From NCBI RefSeq assembly GCF_900604535.1, contig NZ_UWOT01000002.1, positions 310,001 through 374,000 of the forward strand: a stretch of DNA of 64,000 nt, in the 5' to 3' direction. The position numbers were made by a program, and so were the translations under genes. This stretch comes from Romboutsia_E sp900604535 (lineage in GTDB: Bacteria > Bacillota > Clostridia > Peptostreptococcales > Peptostreptococcaceae). Shown here in pieces: positions 52,973-62,055 of the stretch. Positions within the stretch are counted from its first letter, which is position 1. Every line of letters begins with the position of its first letter. Under the pieces are notes generated by a model. It was not told the DNA's origin, searched no databases, and saw only the letters and a list, made by a program, of their open reading frames with translations.

Positions 52973-54835
52973 ATGATTAAATTAAAGTTATTTATGGAAG
53001 ATGAAGAAAAAAGGAAGGTATTAGTACTTATAATATCGGCAGTATCACTATTTATTAGCTTTTTTGATTTAGTACAAAGCTCTATTGACTTTGCGTGGAT
53101 ATCAATTATGCTTTGTGGTTTACCAATAATAAAGGATGCTATTATAGGATTAATAAAAGAATTTGATATTAAAGCAGACGTACTTGTATCTATTGCACTA
53201 ATTGCATCAGTAATAATAGGTGAAGTTTTTGTAGCTGGTGAAGTTGCATTAATAATGACATTAGGAGCATTACTAGAAGAACATACGGTAGCAAAAGCTA
53301 AAGCAGGTATTGAAAAACTAGTACATTTAACTCCAACAACAGCAAGGGTAATGAGAAATAATAAAGAAGAAATAATATCAGCTAAAGATGTTTTAGTAAA
53401 TGATATTATAAAGGTACGTCCAGGAGAAACTATACCAGTAGATGGTATAGTAATAGAAGGTGCAACATCTATTGATCAATCCATAATGACAGGGGAGTCA
53501 ATGCCTGTAGATAAAGGAATATGGGATGAAGTTTTCAGTGGTACGGTAAATCAATTTGGAGCATTTACAATGAAAGCTACAAAGGTTGGAGAAGATAGTT
53601 CACTTCAAAAAATGATAAAATTAGTTCAATCTGCAGATTCAGGAAAAGCTAAAATTGTAGGGATAGCAGACAAATGGGCTACATGGATAGTTGTAATTGC
53701 ATTAATCTCAGCAATATTAACTTGGATTATAACAGGGGAAGTAATTAGGTCTGTTACAATCTTAGTTGTATTTTGCCCATGTTCATTAGTACTAGCAACG
53801 CCAACAGCTATTATGGCTGGTATAGGGAATGCGACTAAATATGGTATTTTGATTAGAGAAGGAGATGCACTAGAGAGGTTATCTAGAATAAAAAAAATTA
53901 CATTTGATAAAACAGGAACGCTAACATATGGAAAACCTAAGATTACGAATATATATTCTTTTGAGGAAAATTTAAGTAATGATGAATTATTAAAGTTAGC
54001 TGCAAGTGTAGAAAAGTTATCAGAACATCCAATTGGAAAATCTATAGTAGATTGTTTTAAGAATAAATCAGATTCTAAATTATATGAAGCTACTAACTTT
54101 AAAATGGAAATTGGAAAAGGTGTTTGTGCCACTGTAAATAATCAAAAAGTATTTGCTGGAAATAAAAAATTGTTAAATTATAATAAATTAGATTTATCAA
54201 ATAAAGAAGAAAGTTTAGTAAGTAAGTTTGAAGAAAAAGGAAGCATAATTATATTTATAGCCAATGAAGATGCAATAAAAGGATTTATAGTACTTGAAGA
54301 TGTACTTCGTGATAGTGCAAGGAATATGATTGAAAAAATAAAAAGATTAGAGGCAGAATGTATATTAATAACTGGTGATAACAATCAAACTGCTAATAAT
54401 ATAGCATCTATGTCAGGAATCAAGACTGTTTACTCTGAGTGTCTGCCAAGTGATAAGCTATCTATTATAGATAATTTACAAAAAGATAACTATAAAGTTT
54501 GTATGGTAGGTGATGGTATAAACGATGATCCAGCGTTAAAGAAATCATTTGTAGGTATAGCTATGGGTGGAATTGGAAGTGATATTGCTATTGAGGCAGC
54601 GGATATTGCTTTAGCAAGTGATGATATAAAGTGCATTCCTCATTTGCTAGCTTTATCTAAGAAAACAATGAAAACTATAAATATAAATTTAATATTATCA
54701 ATGTTACTTAACTTTGTAGCTATATTATTAGCTATGACAGGTGTACTAAACCAAATAGTAGGAGCGCTTGTGCACAATATTGGTTCAGTACTAGTAATAA
54801 TACACTCAGCTTTATTACTGAAGTGGTGTAGCTAA
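52973..54835 (+). CDS. Heavy-metal P-type ATPase (probable copper exporter)
   Basis: 620 residues. No N-terminal HMA metal-binding domain; eight predicted helices. The actuator motif is SIMTGESMPVDKG, the ion-binding helix FCPCSLVLATPTA (CPC), the phosphorylation site FDKTGTLTYGKP, the HP motif SEHPIGKSI and the hinge VGDGINDDPALKKS. The last helices read LLNFVAILLAMTG and HNIGSVLVIIHSALL, which are not the textbook Cu(I) or Zn(II) signatures, so metal specificity from sequence alone is open; the CsoR context argues for copper. ATG 52973 has AGGGGATGGG upstream; the ATG at 52949 lies inside the operator. Confidence 0.87.
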   Translation: MIKLKLFMEDEEKRKVLVLIISAVSLFISFFDLVQSSIDFAWISIMLCGLPIIKDAIIGLIKEFDIKADVLVSIALIASVIIGEVFVAGEVALIMTLGALLEEHTVAKAKAGIEKLVHLTPTTARVMRNNKEEIISAKDVLVNDIIKVRPGETIPVDGIVIEGATSIDQSIMTGESMPVDKGIWDEVFSGTVNQFGAFTMKATKVGEDSSLQKMIKLVQSADSGKAKIVGIADKWATWIVVIALISAILTWIITGEVIRSVTILVVFCPCSLVLATPTAIMAGIGNATKYGILIREGDALERLSRIKKITFDKTGTLTYGKPKITNIYSFEENLSNDELLKLAASVEKLSEHPIGKSIVDCFKNKSDSKLYEATNFKMEIGKGVCATVNNQKVFAGNKKLLNYNKLDLSNKEESLVSKFEEKGSIIIFIANEDAIKGFIVLEDVLRDSARNMIEKIKRLEAECILITGDNNQTANNIASMSGIKTVYSECLPSDKLSIIDNLQKDNYKVCMVGDGINDDPALKKSFVGIAMGGIGSDIAIEAADIALASDDIKCIPHLLALSKKTMKTININLILSMLLNFVAILLAMTGVLNQIVGALVHNIGSVLVIIHSALLLKWCS

Positions 54836-54917
54836 TAAAAATTAATTTATCTTAAATATGAATTTACAGATTTAATAATACAAATAATAATTAGAAAAGA
54901 TAAATTAGGAGGTTATA

Positions 54918-55544
54918 ATGAGTTTATATTTAGGTAAGATACATTATTGGCTATATAACAAAATACTATGGTTTGAAGGGTTGGAAGATGAAATTATAAA
55001 CTTGGCAAAAGAAGAAGGTATAGATGTAGATAAAAAATTTGAAATATTAATTAAAAACTTTGGAGAAAAATTACCAAATAAGCCATTATAAGAACTTATA
55101 GATATGAAGAATATACATGGATGGCTGCAAGATAAAATAACTTGTGCAGAAGAAAGAATGGCATTTTGGATAAGAGAAATTTTAAAAAAAGATAGTGAAT
55201 CTATTACTAAGATAGAAAAGATATATATAGATCAAGGTCTTAAAGCAGGTAAAGAATGTTTAGAAAATAATATAGATTTATCCAATGCTAAATCTATATT
55301 TAAAAAGATTGATGATTACATACTAGATGGAATGCCATGTGATAGAGTAAATGAGATATTAGAATCTAGTGATGATATTGTAAGTTGGAAGAGAAGAATA
55401 TGTGTACATAAAAAAGTTTGGGAAAATGATGTAGAATTATTTTATCAATTAAGAAGCCTTTGGATAAAGTCGTTTATAAATACTGTTAATAATGAATTTA
55501 ATTATGTAGAAGAAGATGGTATAAATAAAATAGAGAGAGTTTAA
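54918..55544 (+). pseudogene. Conserved-looking gene interrupted by an in-frame TAA
   Basis: ATG 54918, preceded by AGGAGG, opens MSLYLGKIHYWLYNKILWFEGLEDE and runs 57 codons to TAA at 55089-55091. The same frame continues, with no ribosome site, through ELIDMKNIHGWLQDKITCAEERMAFWIREI to 55544. Read through, it gives ~208 residues, all helical, with Trp/Cys/His-containing segments (DGMPCDRVNEIL, SWKRRICVHKKVWEN) that could bind metal or haem. A single change (TAA to GAA or CAA) would restore it. I do not recognise the family. It lies behind the copper ATPase with a 78-bp gap, so a link to metal stress is possible but unproven. Confidence 0.65.
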
Positions 55545-55550
55545 TGATAT

Positions 55551-55604
55551 AAACTAAGAAGCTAAACTTAAGTTTTGAAAGAAAGTATAGCCTCTTAGTT
55601 TTAT
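55551..55604. terminator. Terminator between convergent genes
   Basis: aaactaagaagcta pairs with tagcctcttagttt (one mismatch), followed by TATTAAA; it also reads as a stem for the minus-strand gene. Confidence 0.6.
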
Positions 55605-55608
55605 TAAA

Positions 55609-56523
55609 TTAAAATCTATATCGATTTATATAAGAATCGAAGCACCAATTGTTTAAAAATGATTTAGCTGAGTTATAGCCAGAATCAAATAAGCGTAATT
55701 TTTCATCCTGTGAAATATCAAAGTTTACAGAATCTATACCTAATGTAGGTATATTAACTATTCTAATAGTATCACTTTCTTTATAGTAAATATCTTCGCT
55801 AGTATTTAGTGAAGTTTCAACTATATCTAAAGCATAAGATGTAAACCTTGTTCTTTTTTTAGGACAACTTACTTTATCATCAAATAGATTTAAACCAAAT
55901 GTAGGCCATCTAGGTATTCCTGGAATATCGAATATCCAAACTGGAAAATTACTTAAAAGTCCACCATCAACAATATAATTATTTTGAATACTATCATTAA
56001 TTATTACAGGTCTAAAAAAGAATGGTATACTAATGCTCATTCTAACTGCTTTTGCAATTTCAAAATCTAAAGGATTTATATTGTATTTAATTAAATCATC
56101 TGGAAGTATAACAAGTTTTTTATTTGTTACATCTGCGGCTATAATTTTCAACTTACTTTCACCATCTATATATACATCTCTAAAAGTAGTTTTATTTTTA
56201 GCTCTAAATTTTTCGTTTAAAAATTTTTCTACAGGGTCTCCAGAATAAATGCCTTTTCTTATTAAAAGATTAGATAGTGGACCAAGTATAGGTATAGAAT
56301 TTAATGATTTTTCATGTATAAAAGTTTTTAATTTTAAGTCAAATAAAATATCTGTAAGTTCCCTAGAGGTATATCCAACAGCCAGTAAAGATGCTACAAT
56401 TGCACCTGCAGAAGTTCCAGCTAGTTTTTTCCAGGAGTAACCTTGATCTTCAAAGTATGAAATAGCTCCAACAAGAGCAATGCCCTTAACTCCACCACCT
56501 TTACATACTAAGTCTGCATACAT
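55609..56523 (-). CDS. Patatin-like phospholipase
   Basis: 304 residues. The patatin Ser-Asp dyad is present: oxyanion loop CKGGGVKGIALVG near the N-terminus, nucleophile elbow GTSAGAIVASLLA, and VDGGLLSNFPV with the catalytic Asp. It cleaves acyl esters of phospholipids in relatives. ATG 56523 is preferred (GGTGGTGAA upstream, then MYADLVCKGGG, the usual start of the fold); a longer N-terminal extension in frame lacks a ribosome site. There is no signal peptide. It is divergent from a CrtI-like gene. Confidence 0.88.
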   Translation of the reverse strand: MYADLVCKGGGVKGIALVGAISYFEDQGYSWKKLAGTSAGAIVASLLAVGYTSRELTDILFDLKLKTFIHEKSLNSIPILGPLSNLLIRKGIYSGDPVEKFLNEKFRAKNKTTFRDVYIDGESKLKIIAADVTNKKLVILPDDLIKYNINPLDFEIAKAVRMSISIPFFFRPVIINDSIQNNYIVDGGLLSNFPVWIFDIPGIPRWPTFGLNLFDDKVSCPKKRTRFTSYALDIVETSLNTSEDIYYKESDTIRIVNIPTLGIDSVNFDISQDEKLRLFDSGYNSAKSFLNNWCFDSYINRYRF

Positions 56524-56663
56524 ATATAATTCACCACCAAATAAAATAAATATCTTATTACATAATATTACATTATTTGAAAAGTGAACCAACTATATTA
56601 AATATAATGAATTTCGGGCAAAATTTATTTAAATCATAATAACAAAGATAAGGTGTATGCAAA

Positions 56664-58154
56664 ATGAAAAAAGTAATTATTATTGGAGCTGGAATTGGTG
56701 GATTGTGTACTGCCATAAGATTACTTAATAAGGGGTATAAAGTTACTATACTAGAAAAAGAAAATCGAGTAGGAGGAAAGGTAAATTTAAAAGAAAAAAA
56801 TGGATTTAAGTTTGACTTAACCGCATCTGTATTAATGACTCCAGATATTTACACTAAAATATTTGAAGAAGTAGGCAAAGATTATAAAGATTATTTTGAA
56901 TTAATAAATTTAAATTTAATTTATAGAGTTAATTATAATGATAAGTCTTACTTAGATATTTATAGTGACACTAGAAAGATGATTAATTTTTTAGAAGATA
57001 TCCAAGAAGGTCTGTCTATAGAGTATTTTAATCTTATTATGACATCATTTAAAAAATATTTAATAAGCAAAAAAGGATTTTTAGATGAACCTATGATTGA
57101 CATAAATGAAACACTTAATTTAAAATCATTACAAAATTTAATTTATATAAATCCAATTTCTAGTGCTAGTAGATACATTTCATCTAAAATAAGTAATAAA
57201 AAACTAAGAGAGTATTTTATATTTAAATCAATGTATATTGGAGTAAATCCGTATACTAACTCAAATTTATACACACTAATACCTTCAATATCTAGTATGT
57301 ATGGACTTTGGTATATAAAAGGAGGTATGTATAAATATATTAGTAGTTTAGAAAGACTTATAAAAGAGCTTAAAGGAGAAATTAAGTTAAATAAAGAGGT
57401 TAGTAAAGTTATAATAAAAAATAATAATGTTATAGGTGTAAAATGTGATAATAAAATATATGAATCAGATATAGTCATATGTAATGCCGATTATCCATAT
57501 GCAATTAAAGATTTATTTGAAGATAATTTTAAGGAGTTTAGATATAATAAAAATAATATAGATAATAAAGACTACTCATGTTCAGTATTTATTATTTATT
57601 TGGGATTAAATAAAAAATATGAAAATTTAAAAGTACATAATATATATATAAATGATAACTTTAGAGAAAGTATAGAGGCAGCATTTAAAGGTTATATACC
57701 AAAACAACCATCATTGTATATATATTCACCAAGTTCTATAGATGAAAGTATGTGTCCAAAAGGATGTAGCGTTATGAATATTATTGTAAGGGTTCCAAAT
57801 TTAAAATTTAAAGATATAAAATGGGATAGAAAATTTATACGCGCATTTAGAGATAAAATAATACTTGAAGTTAAAAATATAAAAGGGTTAGAGGATATTG
57901 ATAAAAATATTGTACATGAAAGCTACCTAACACCATTAGATTTAAAAGATAAATTTAATGCTTACTATGGAAATGCATTTGGTATTAGTCATAAATTAAG
58001 CCAAATAGGATATATGAGACCTCATATTAAGTCAAAAACTATAAAAGGATTATATTTTATAGGTTCATCAACTCATCCAGGTAATGGCGTATCAGTAATT
58101 ATAGATGGAAGTAAGATAGTAAGTGAAGTTATTAATAATGATAATAAGGAGTGA
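56664..58154 (+). CDS. CrtI/CrtN-type FAD oxidoreductase (phytoene desaturase-like)
   Basis: 496 residues. The FAD-binding opening is KKVIIIGAGIGGLCTAIRLLNKGYKVTILEKENRVGGK, followed by FDLTASVLMTPDIY, and the C-terminal FAD motif YFIGSSTHPGNGVSVIIDGSKIV, as in carotenoid desaturases/isomerases and related phytoene-desaturase-family proteins. No phytoene or dehydrosqualene synthase (CrtB/CrtM) is in the window, so carotenoid formation is not supported; the true substrate may be another unsaturated lipid. Ends two codons into the ribosome site of the next gene, so they are probably co-transcribed. Confidence 0.8.
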   Translation: MKKVIIIGAGIGGLCTAIRLLNKGYKVTILEKENRVGGKVNLKEKNGFKFDLTASVLMTPDIYTKIFEEVGKDYKDYFELINLNLIYRVNYNDKSYLDIYSDTRKMINFLEDIQEGLSIEYFNLIMTSFKKYLISKKGFLDEPMIDINETLNLKSLQNLIYINPISSASRYISSKISNKKLREYFIFKSMYIGVNPYTNSNLYTLIPSISSMYGLWYIKGGMYKYISSLERLIKELKGEIKLNKEVSKVIIKNNNVIGVKCDNKIYESDIVICNADYPYAIKDLFEDNFKEFRYNKNNIDNKDYSCSVFIIYLGLNKKYENLKVHNIYINDNFRESIEAAFKGYIPKQPSLYIYSPSSIDESMCPKGCSVMNIIVRVPNLKFKDIKWDRKFIRAFRDKIILEVKNIKGLEDIDKNIVHESYLTPLDLKDKFNAYYGNAFGISHKLSQIGYMRPHIKSKTIKGLYFIGSSTHPGNGVSVIIDGSKIVSEVINNDNKE

Positions 58155-58160
58155 GTTATA

Positions 58161-58772
58161 ATTAAAAGATTTTTAAAATTATTATTAAAAGTATTTTTAG
58201 TAATGATAATTATAATGTTAATATTTTTTATTTATACTAAATATATTGAAAATAAATATAAGGATGAAAATAAGAATATAAGCGAAGAAGACCTTAAAGT
58301 AATAACAGAAGTTGTTTCATTGGCTAAAGAAAAGATAAAGTTAGAGTATGTATGGGGTGGAAAAGGTGAAGTTATAACTGAAGAAAGACTTAATGAGCTT
58401 ATATCAGAATATGGTATAGATTACTATCCGTTAAATAAGGAAAGATACATTGGAAAGCAAGGATTTGATTGTTCTGGACTTACATACTGGACATATAAAA
58501 AGGCAACTGGTATAAATATAGGATACTCAACTATTCAACAAAAGGATATATTAAAAAGTTATAAAGTAAGTAAATTTGAAATTCAACCTGGAGATTTAAT
58601 ATATACTCCAGGGCATGTAGTAATGTATATTGGTAAAGGACAAGTTATACAATCATCAAATAATATGGCATATCCAATTGGTGGAGTAAAACAGTCACCT
58701 TTTTTCATGTATAGTAATGGAGATATATATAGACCTATAGATTATATAAATAATATAAAAGAAATACAGTAA
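58161..58772 (+). CDS. NlpC/P60-family cell-wall hydrolase, apparent ATT start
   Basis: About 203 residues. An N-terminal membrane anchor is followed by a charged linker and an NlpC/P60 cysteine peptidase: KQGFDCSGLTYWTYKK holds the catalytic Cys and LIYTPGHVVMYIGKGQV the His. It should cleave peptidoglycan stem peptides outside the cell. The only codon at the right distance from the ribosome site (AAGGAG at 58146-58151) is ATT 58161, giving I/M-KRFLKLLLKVFLVM. The next ATG, 58203, lies within the hydrophobic stretch with no ribosome site. Rare ATT initiation, an ATG-to-ATT mutation or a base-call error are all possible. Confidence 0.75.
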   Translation: MKRFLKLLLKVFLVMIIIMLIFFIYTKYIENKYKDENKNISEEDLKVITEVVSLAKEKIKLEYVWGGKGEVITEERLNELISEYGIDYYPLNKERYIGKQGFDCSGLTYWTYKKATGINIGYSTIQQKDILKSYKVSKFEIQPGDLIYTPGHVVMYIGKGQVIQSSNNMAYPIGGVKQSPFFMYSNGDIYRPIDYINNIKEIQ

Positions 58773-58850
58773 TAAGATTTGAATATATTTTAAAATTTTA
58801 TACTTATTATATAATAATATAAATTAAAACACCTAAGGAGAATACATTAA

Positions 58851-59822
58851 ATGATTAAATGGGGAATAATAGGACTTGGTGCAATAGCTAATGCTTTTGC
58901 AAAGGAAATAAATGAAACAGAAAATGGTAAATTAGTTGCAGTATATGGAAGAACAGAGACTAAAGCAAAAGAATTTTCGAATAACTATGGAATTGAAAAA
59001 TTTTATAGCAATATTGATGAATTCTTAAATGATAATGATATAGATGCAGTTTACATAGCTACACCTCACAATTATCATATGGAATATGCAACAAAATGTA
59101 TAAATGCAAAAAAACATATATTATGTGAAAAGCCATTTTCTTATAATAAAAAAACAAGTAAGTTAGTTTTAGATTTAGCCAAAGAAAATAATGTTTTTAT
59201 AATGGAGGCCCTATGGACATTATTTTTACCAGCAATTAAAGAGGCGAAAAGATGGATTGATGAAGATAAGATTGGAAATATAAAAATGATAACAGCTAAC
59301 TTTGGATTTAAAAGTAAAGAGGATATTAATTCACGATTATATAATCCGAATCTTGCTGGAGGAGCTCTTTTAGATGTGGGTATTTACACAATATTATTGT
59401 CTAACTTTATGATGAGTGATATTCCCAAGGAAATAAATGCCACTTCAGTTATGACTAGAACAAATGTAGATGAAAGTGATGTTATCAGTTTAAGATATGA
59501 AAATGATGCATTAGCATCTTTAACATGTTCCATAGCTTTAGAGACAGATAATACAGCCGTTATATATGGAGAAAAAGGTAAAATAATTATTCCTAAATTC
59601 CATATGGCAAAAGAAGCTTATTTATATTCAAAAAATGAAGAATTATATTTTAAGGATAATTATAATAAATCAGGATATAAATATGAAATTATTGAAGTGA
59701 ATGATTGTATAAAAAATAACAAAGTTGAAAGCGATATAGCATCTCACAAAGTAACTTTAGATCTAGCAAGCTTAATGGATATAGTTAGAAGTAAAATAGG
59801 ATTAGTTTATCCATTTGAATAA
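58851..59822 (+). CDS. Gfo/Idh/MocA-family oxidoreductase
   Basis: 323 residues. The N-terminal Rossmann domain opens WGIIGLGAIANAFAKEI and continues to AVYIATPHNYHMEYA, with the dinucleotide/substrate motif ILCEKPFSYN containing the EKP triad. The C-terminal alpha/beta domain has FKSKEDINSRLYNPNLAGGALLDVGIYT. Members oxidise or reduce sugars and cyclitols with NAD(P). Relatives include dimeric dihydrodiol dehydrogenases and glucose-fructose oxidoreductases; the sugar cannot be told. AAGGAG precedes the ATG. It is a single gene with its own terminator. Confidence 0.9.
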   Translation: MIKWGIIGLGAIANAFAKEINETENGKLVAVYGRTETKAKEFSNNYGIEKFYSNIDEFLNDNDIDAVYIATPHNYHMEYATKCINAKKHILCEKPFSYNKKTSKLVLDLAKENNVFIMEALWTLFLPAIKEAKRWIDEDKIGNIKMITANFGFKSKEDINSRLYNPNLAGGALLDVGIYTILLSNFMMSDIPKEINATSVMTRTNVDESDVISLRYENDALASLTCSIALETDNTAVIYGEKGKIIIPKFHMAKEAYLYSKNEELYFKDNYNKSGYKYEIIEVNDCIKNNKVESDIASHKVTLDLASLMDIVRSKIGLVYPFE

Positions 59823-59870
59823 AATACAGATATAACAAAAAAATTTTATAATAATATAAAAAATTCAGTT

Positions 59871-59903
59871 AAAAATACACCTAAAAAAAGGTGTATTTTT
59901 TTT
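59871..59903 (+). terminator. Intrinsic terminator after the oxidoreductase
   Basis: aaaaatacacct pairs perfectly with aggtgtattttt (6-nt loop), followed by more T's. Confidence 0.87.
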
Positions 59904-59916
59904 AACAAACAAACTG

Positions 59917-59945
59917 TTGACAAAGTCAATTAAAAGGAGTAAATT
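59917..59945 (+). promoter_or_regulatory. Promoter of the antiporter gene with a small inverted repeat
   Basis: TTGACA (59917-59922) and TAAATT (59940-59945) with 17-bp spacing. The inverted repeat TTGAC-AAA-GTCAA (59917-59929) covers the -35 box and could be an operator half-site pair. Confidence 0.45.
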
Positions 59946-59987
59946 AACTTATTGGAAATTAAAGTAAAATAAAAGGGGGGATAACTT

Positions 59988-61187
59988 ATGTTATCATATC
60001 ATTTCTTACTAGACCTATCTTTAATTTTATTAAGTACAAAGGTATTAGGTTTAGTGACTAGACGATTTAAAATGCCTCAAGTTGTTGGTGCATTATTAGC
60101 TGGACTAGTATTAGGGCCTGCTATGTTAAATATACTTAAAGAAACTGATTTTATATTACAGCTATCTGAACTTGGAGTTATAGTTTTAATGTTTTGTGCA
60201 GGATTAGAATCTGACTTAGAAGATTTAAAAAAAACTGGTAAAACTTCTTTTATTATAGCTGTTTTAGGAGTTTTAGTGCCTTTAATTGGAGGATTCTTAG
60301 TAGGCCATTTTTATGGGTATATAAGTGGTGATACTGGGAATACATTTTTAAAAAATATATTTATAGGAATAGTTTTAACTGCAACTTCAGTTAGTATAAC
60401 AGTTGAAACATTAAAAGAAATGGGAAAATTAAATACATCTGTAGGTACAGCGATATTAGGAGCTGCAATTATAGATGATATACTTGGAATAGTAGGTTTG
60501 ACATTAGTAACAAGTCTTTCAGACACATCAGTTAATGTCAGTAGTGTATTGTTAAAAATAGTTGGATTTTTTATATTTGCAATCATAGTAGGAATAATTT
60601 TTTATAATATATTTAAAAGGTGGTCTGAACGTGAAGATAGAGATAGAAGAAGGTTTATAATAGCTGCATTTGTATTTTGTTTGGTATTTGCATATATATC
60701 AGAAGAGATATTTAATGTAGCTGGTATAACTGGTGCATTTATAGCAGGGCTAACATTATCTAATATAAATAAAAAAGAGTATATAGAAGCTAGGCTAGGT
60801 GTAGTATCCTACACTTTATTATCACCAGTATTTTTTGCAAGTATAGGATTAAAGATAGTTTTACCTAAAATGGATATAAACATGATTATATTTGCAACAT
60901 TATTAACTATAGTGGCAATACTAAGTAAAATAATTGGTTGTGGATTAGGAGCAAAACTTTGTAAATATTCTAAAAAAGAATCATTTCAAATTGGTATAGG
61001 GATGGTATCAAGAGGAGAAGTTGCACTTATAGTAGCTAGTAAGGGGGCAGCATTAGGTCTTATATCATCAACAATGCTGGGGCCAATAGTAATTGTAGCT
61101 GTAATAACTACTATTATATCTCCAATACTATTAAAATTAGCATTTAGAAGTAAAAAAGAATCTTTACAAGTTGATTTAGTAAAATAG
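59988..61187 (+). CDS. Cation:proton antiporter (CPA2/KefB-like)
   Basis: 399 residues, about 12-13 membrane helices. MPQVVGALLAGLVLGP near the start is the CPA2 hallmark and LGVIVLMFCAGLESDLEDLKK matches Na+/H+ exchanger-type helices. ILGAAIIDDILGIVGL carries the paired acidic residues (DD) for ion exchange; SRGEVALIVASKGAALG is also conserved. There is no C-terminal TrkA domain, so it is an unregulated membrane core. Probably exchanges Na+ or K+ for H+. AAAGGGGGG precedes the ATG. Confidence 0.87.
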   Translation: MLSYHFLLDLSLILLSTKVLGLVTRRFKMPQVVGALLAGLVLGPAMLNILKETDFILQLSELGVIVLMFCAGLESDLEDLKKTGKTSFIIAVLGVLVPLIGGFLVGHFYGYISGDTGNTFLKNIFIGIVLTATSVSITVETLKEMGKLNTSVGTAILGAAIIDDILGIVGLTLVTSLSDTSVNVSSVLLKIVGFFIFAIIVGIIFYNIFKRWSEREDRDRRRFIIAAFVFCLVFAYISEEIFNVAGITGAFIAGLTLSNINKKEYIEARLGVVSYTLLSPVFFASIGLKIVLPKMDINMIIFATLLTIVAILSKIIGCGLGAKLCKYSKKESFQIGIGMVSRGEVALIVASKGAALGLISSTMLGPIVIVAVITTIISPILLKLAFRSKKESLQVDLVK

Positions 61188-61199
61188 TATATAAATTAT

Positions 61200-61230
61200 A
61201 AAAGGATGGTCTTTTAAACCATCCTTTTAT
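61200..61230. terminator. Bidirectional terminator
   Basis: aaaaggatggt pairs perfectly with accatcctttt (11 bp, 7-nt loop) between convergent genes. Confidence 0.8.
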
Positions 61231-61233
61231 AAT

Positions 61234-61860
61234 TTATATTTTTATGGGTGAATCGTAGTTAATATCTTTAGTATCAACTTTTATAGACTCAATAATAACA
61301 TCTTTAACTGGTCTATCATTAGCACCTGTTTCAACATTTTCAATTTCATGAACAATGTCCATACCATTTATAACCTTACCAAAAGAAGCATATTGACCAT
61401 CTAAATGTGGAGCATCTTTAGTTACTATAAAGAATTGACTTCCACCACTGTTTTTGCTTTGACTTCTTGCCATAGATATTACACCCTCAGTATGACTTAA
61501 GTTATTTGTGAATTTATTACTTGTAAATTCACCTTTTATTTTATAACCAGGTCCACCCATACCACTTCCCTCAGGGTCTCCACCTTGAATCATAAAGTCT
61601 TTTATAATTCTGTGGAAAGTAAGCCCATCATAAAATCCATTATTTGATAATTCTATAAAATTATTTACGGTATTTGGAGCTATATGTGGATATAATTCAA
61701 CTTCAACAGTACCAAAATCTTTGAATGTTATAGTTGCTATAGGTAATTCTTTAGGTGGAGTTCTCACTTCATCAACTACAGTATTTGATGAACAACCAAC
61801 TAAAGAAAGTACTGATGCTATAATACTTGCAATAAATCCTTTTTTCTTTTTTGTTGTCAT
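61234..61860 (-). CDS. Lipoprotein peptidyl-prolyl cis-trans isomerase (cyclophilin)
   Basis: 208 residues. A lipoprotein signal ending SLVGC and a short linker lead to a cyclophilin domain: FHRIIKDFMIQGGDPEGSGMGGPG, SMARSQSKNSGGSQFFI and HLDGQYASFGKVINGMD contain the catalytic Arg and the Gln/Phe/His substrate residues. It should catalyse proline isomerisation of exported proteins outside the membrane. ATG 61860 follows AAGGATGG; a longer in-frame start has no ribosome site and would remove the signal from the N-terminus. Cyclophilins of this lipoprotein type are common in clostridia. Confidence 0.9.
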   Translation of the reverse strand: MTTKKKKGFIASIIASVLSLVGCSSNTVVDEVRTPPKELPIATITFKDFGTVEVELYPHIAPNTVNNFIELSNNGFYDGLTFHRIIKDFMIQGGDPEGSGMGGPGYKIKGEFTSNKFTNNLSHTEGVISMARSQSKNSGGSQFFIVTKDAPHLDGQYASFGKVINGMDIVHEIENVETGANDRPVKDVIIESIKVDTKDINYDSPIKI

Positions 61861-62055
61861 ATATGTACCATCCTTAATTTTAATATTATTTATTATATCA
61901 TAAAGAAATTGACTACTCAAAATAAACTAGACGAAAAGCAAGATAAAATAATACTAATTTATTTCTACTTGAATATAGAATTAACAAGTATTTACATATA
62001 TATAACAATCTTTTTTACAAATAATATAAATATATTTACTTAAAGGAGGAACCTT

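Noticed and set aside
53626..54132. 168-codon antisense frame within the metal ATPase gene
   Set aside because: Low-complexity hydrophobic translation, no ribosome site, and it lies across strongly conserved ATPase motifs; a shadow frame.
55104..55544. Independent gene starting at ATG 55104
   Set aside because: No ribosome site, and the frame continues exactly from the upstream ORF with its strong AGGAGG; one gene split by TAA is simpler.
51694..58154. A terpenoid or carotenoid biosynthetic cluster
   Set aside because: The cis-prenyltransferase and CrtI-like genes are on opposite strands, 4 kb apart, with copper and patatin genes between; no synthase or cyclase is present.
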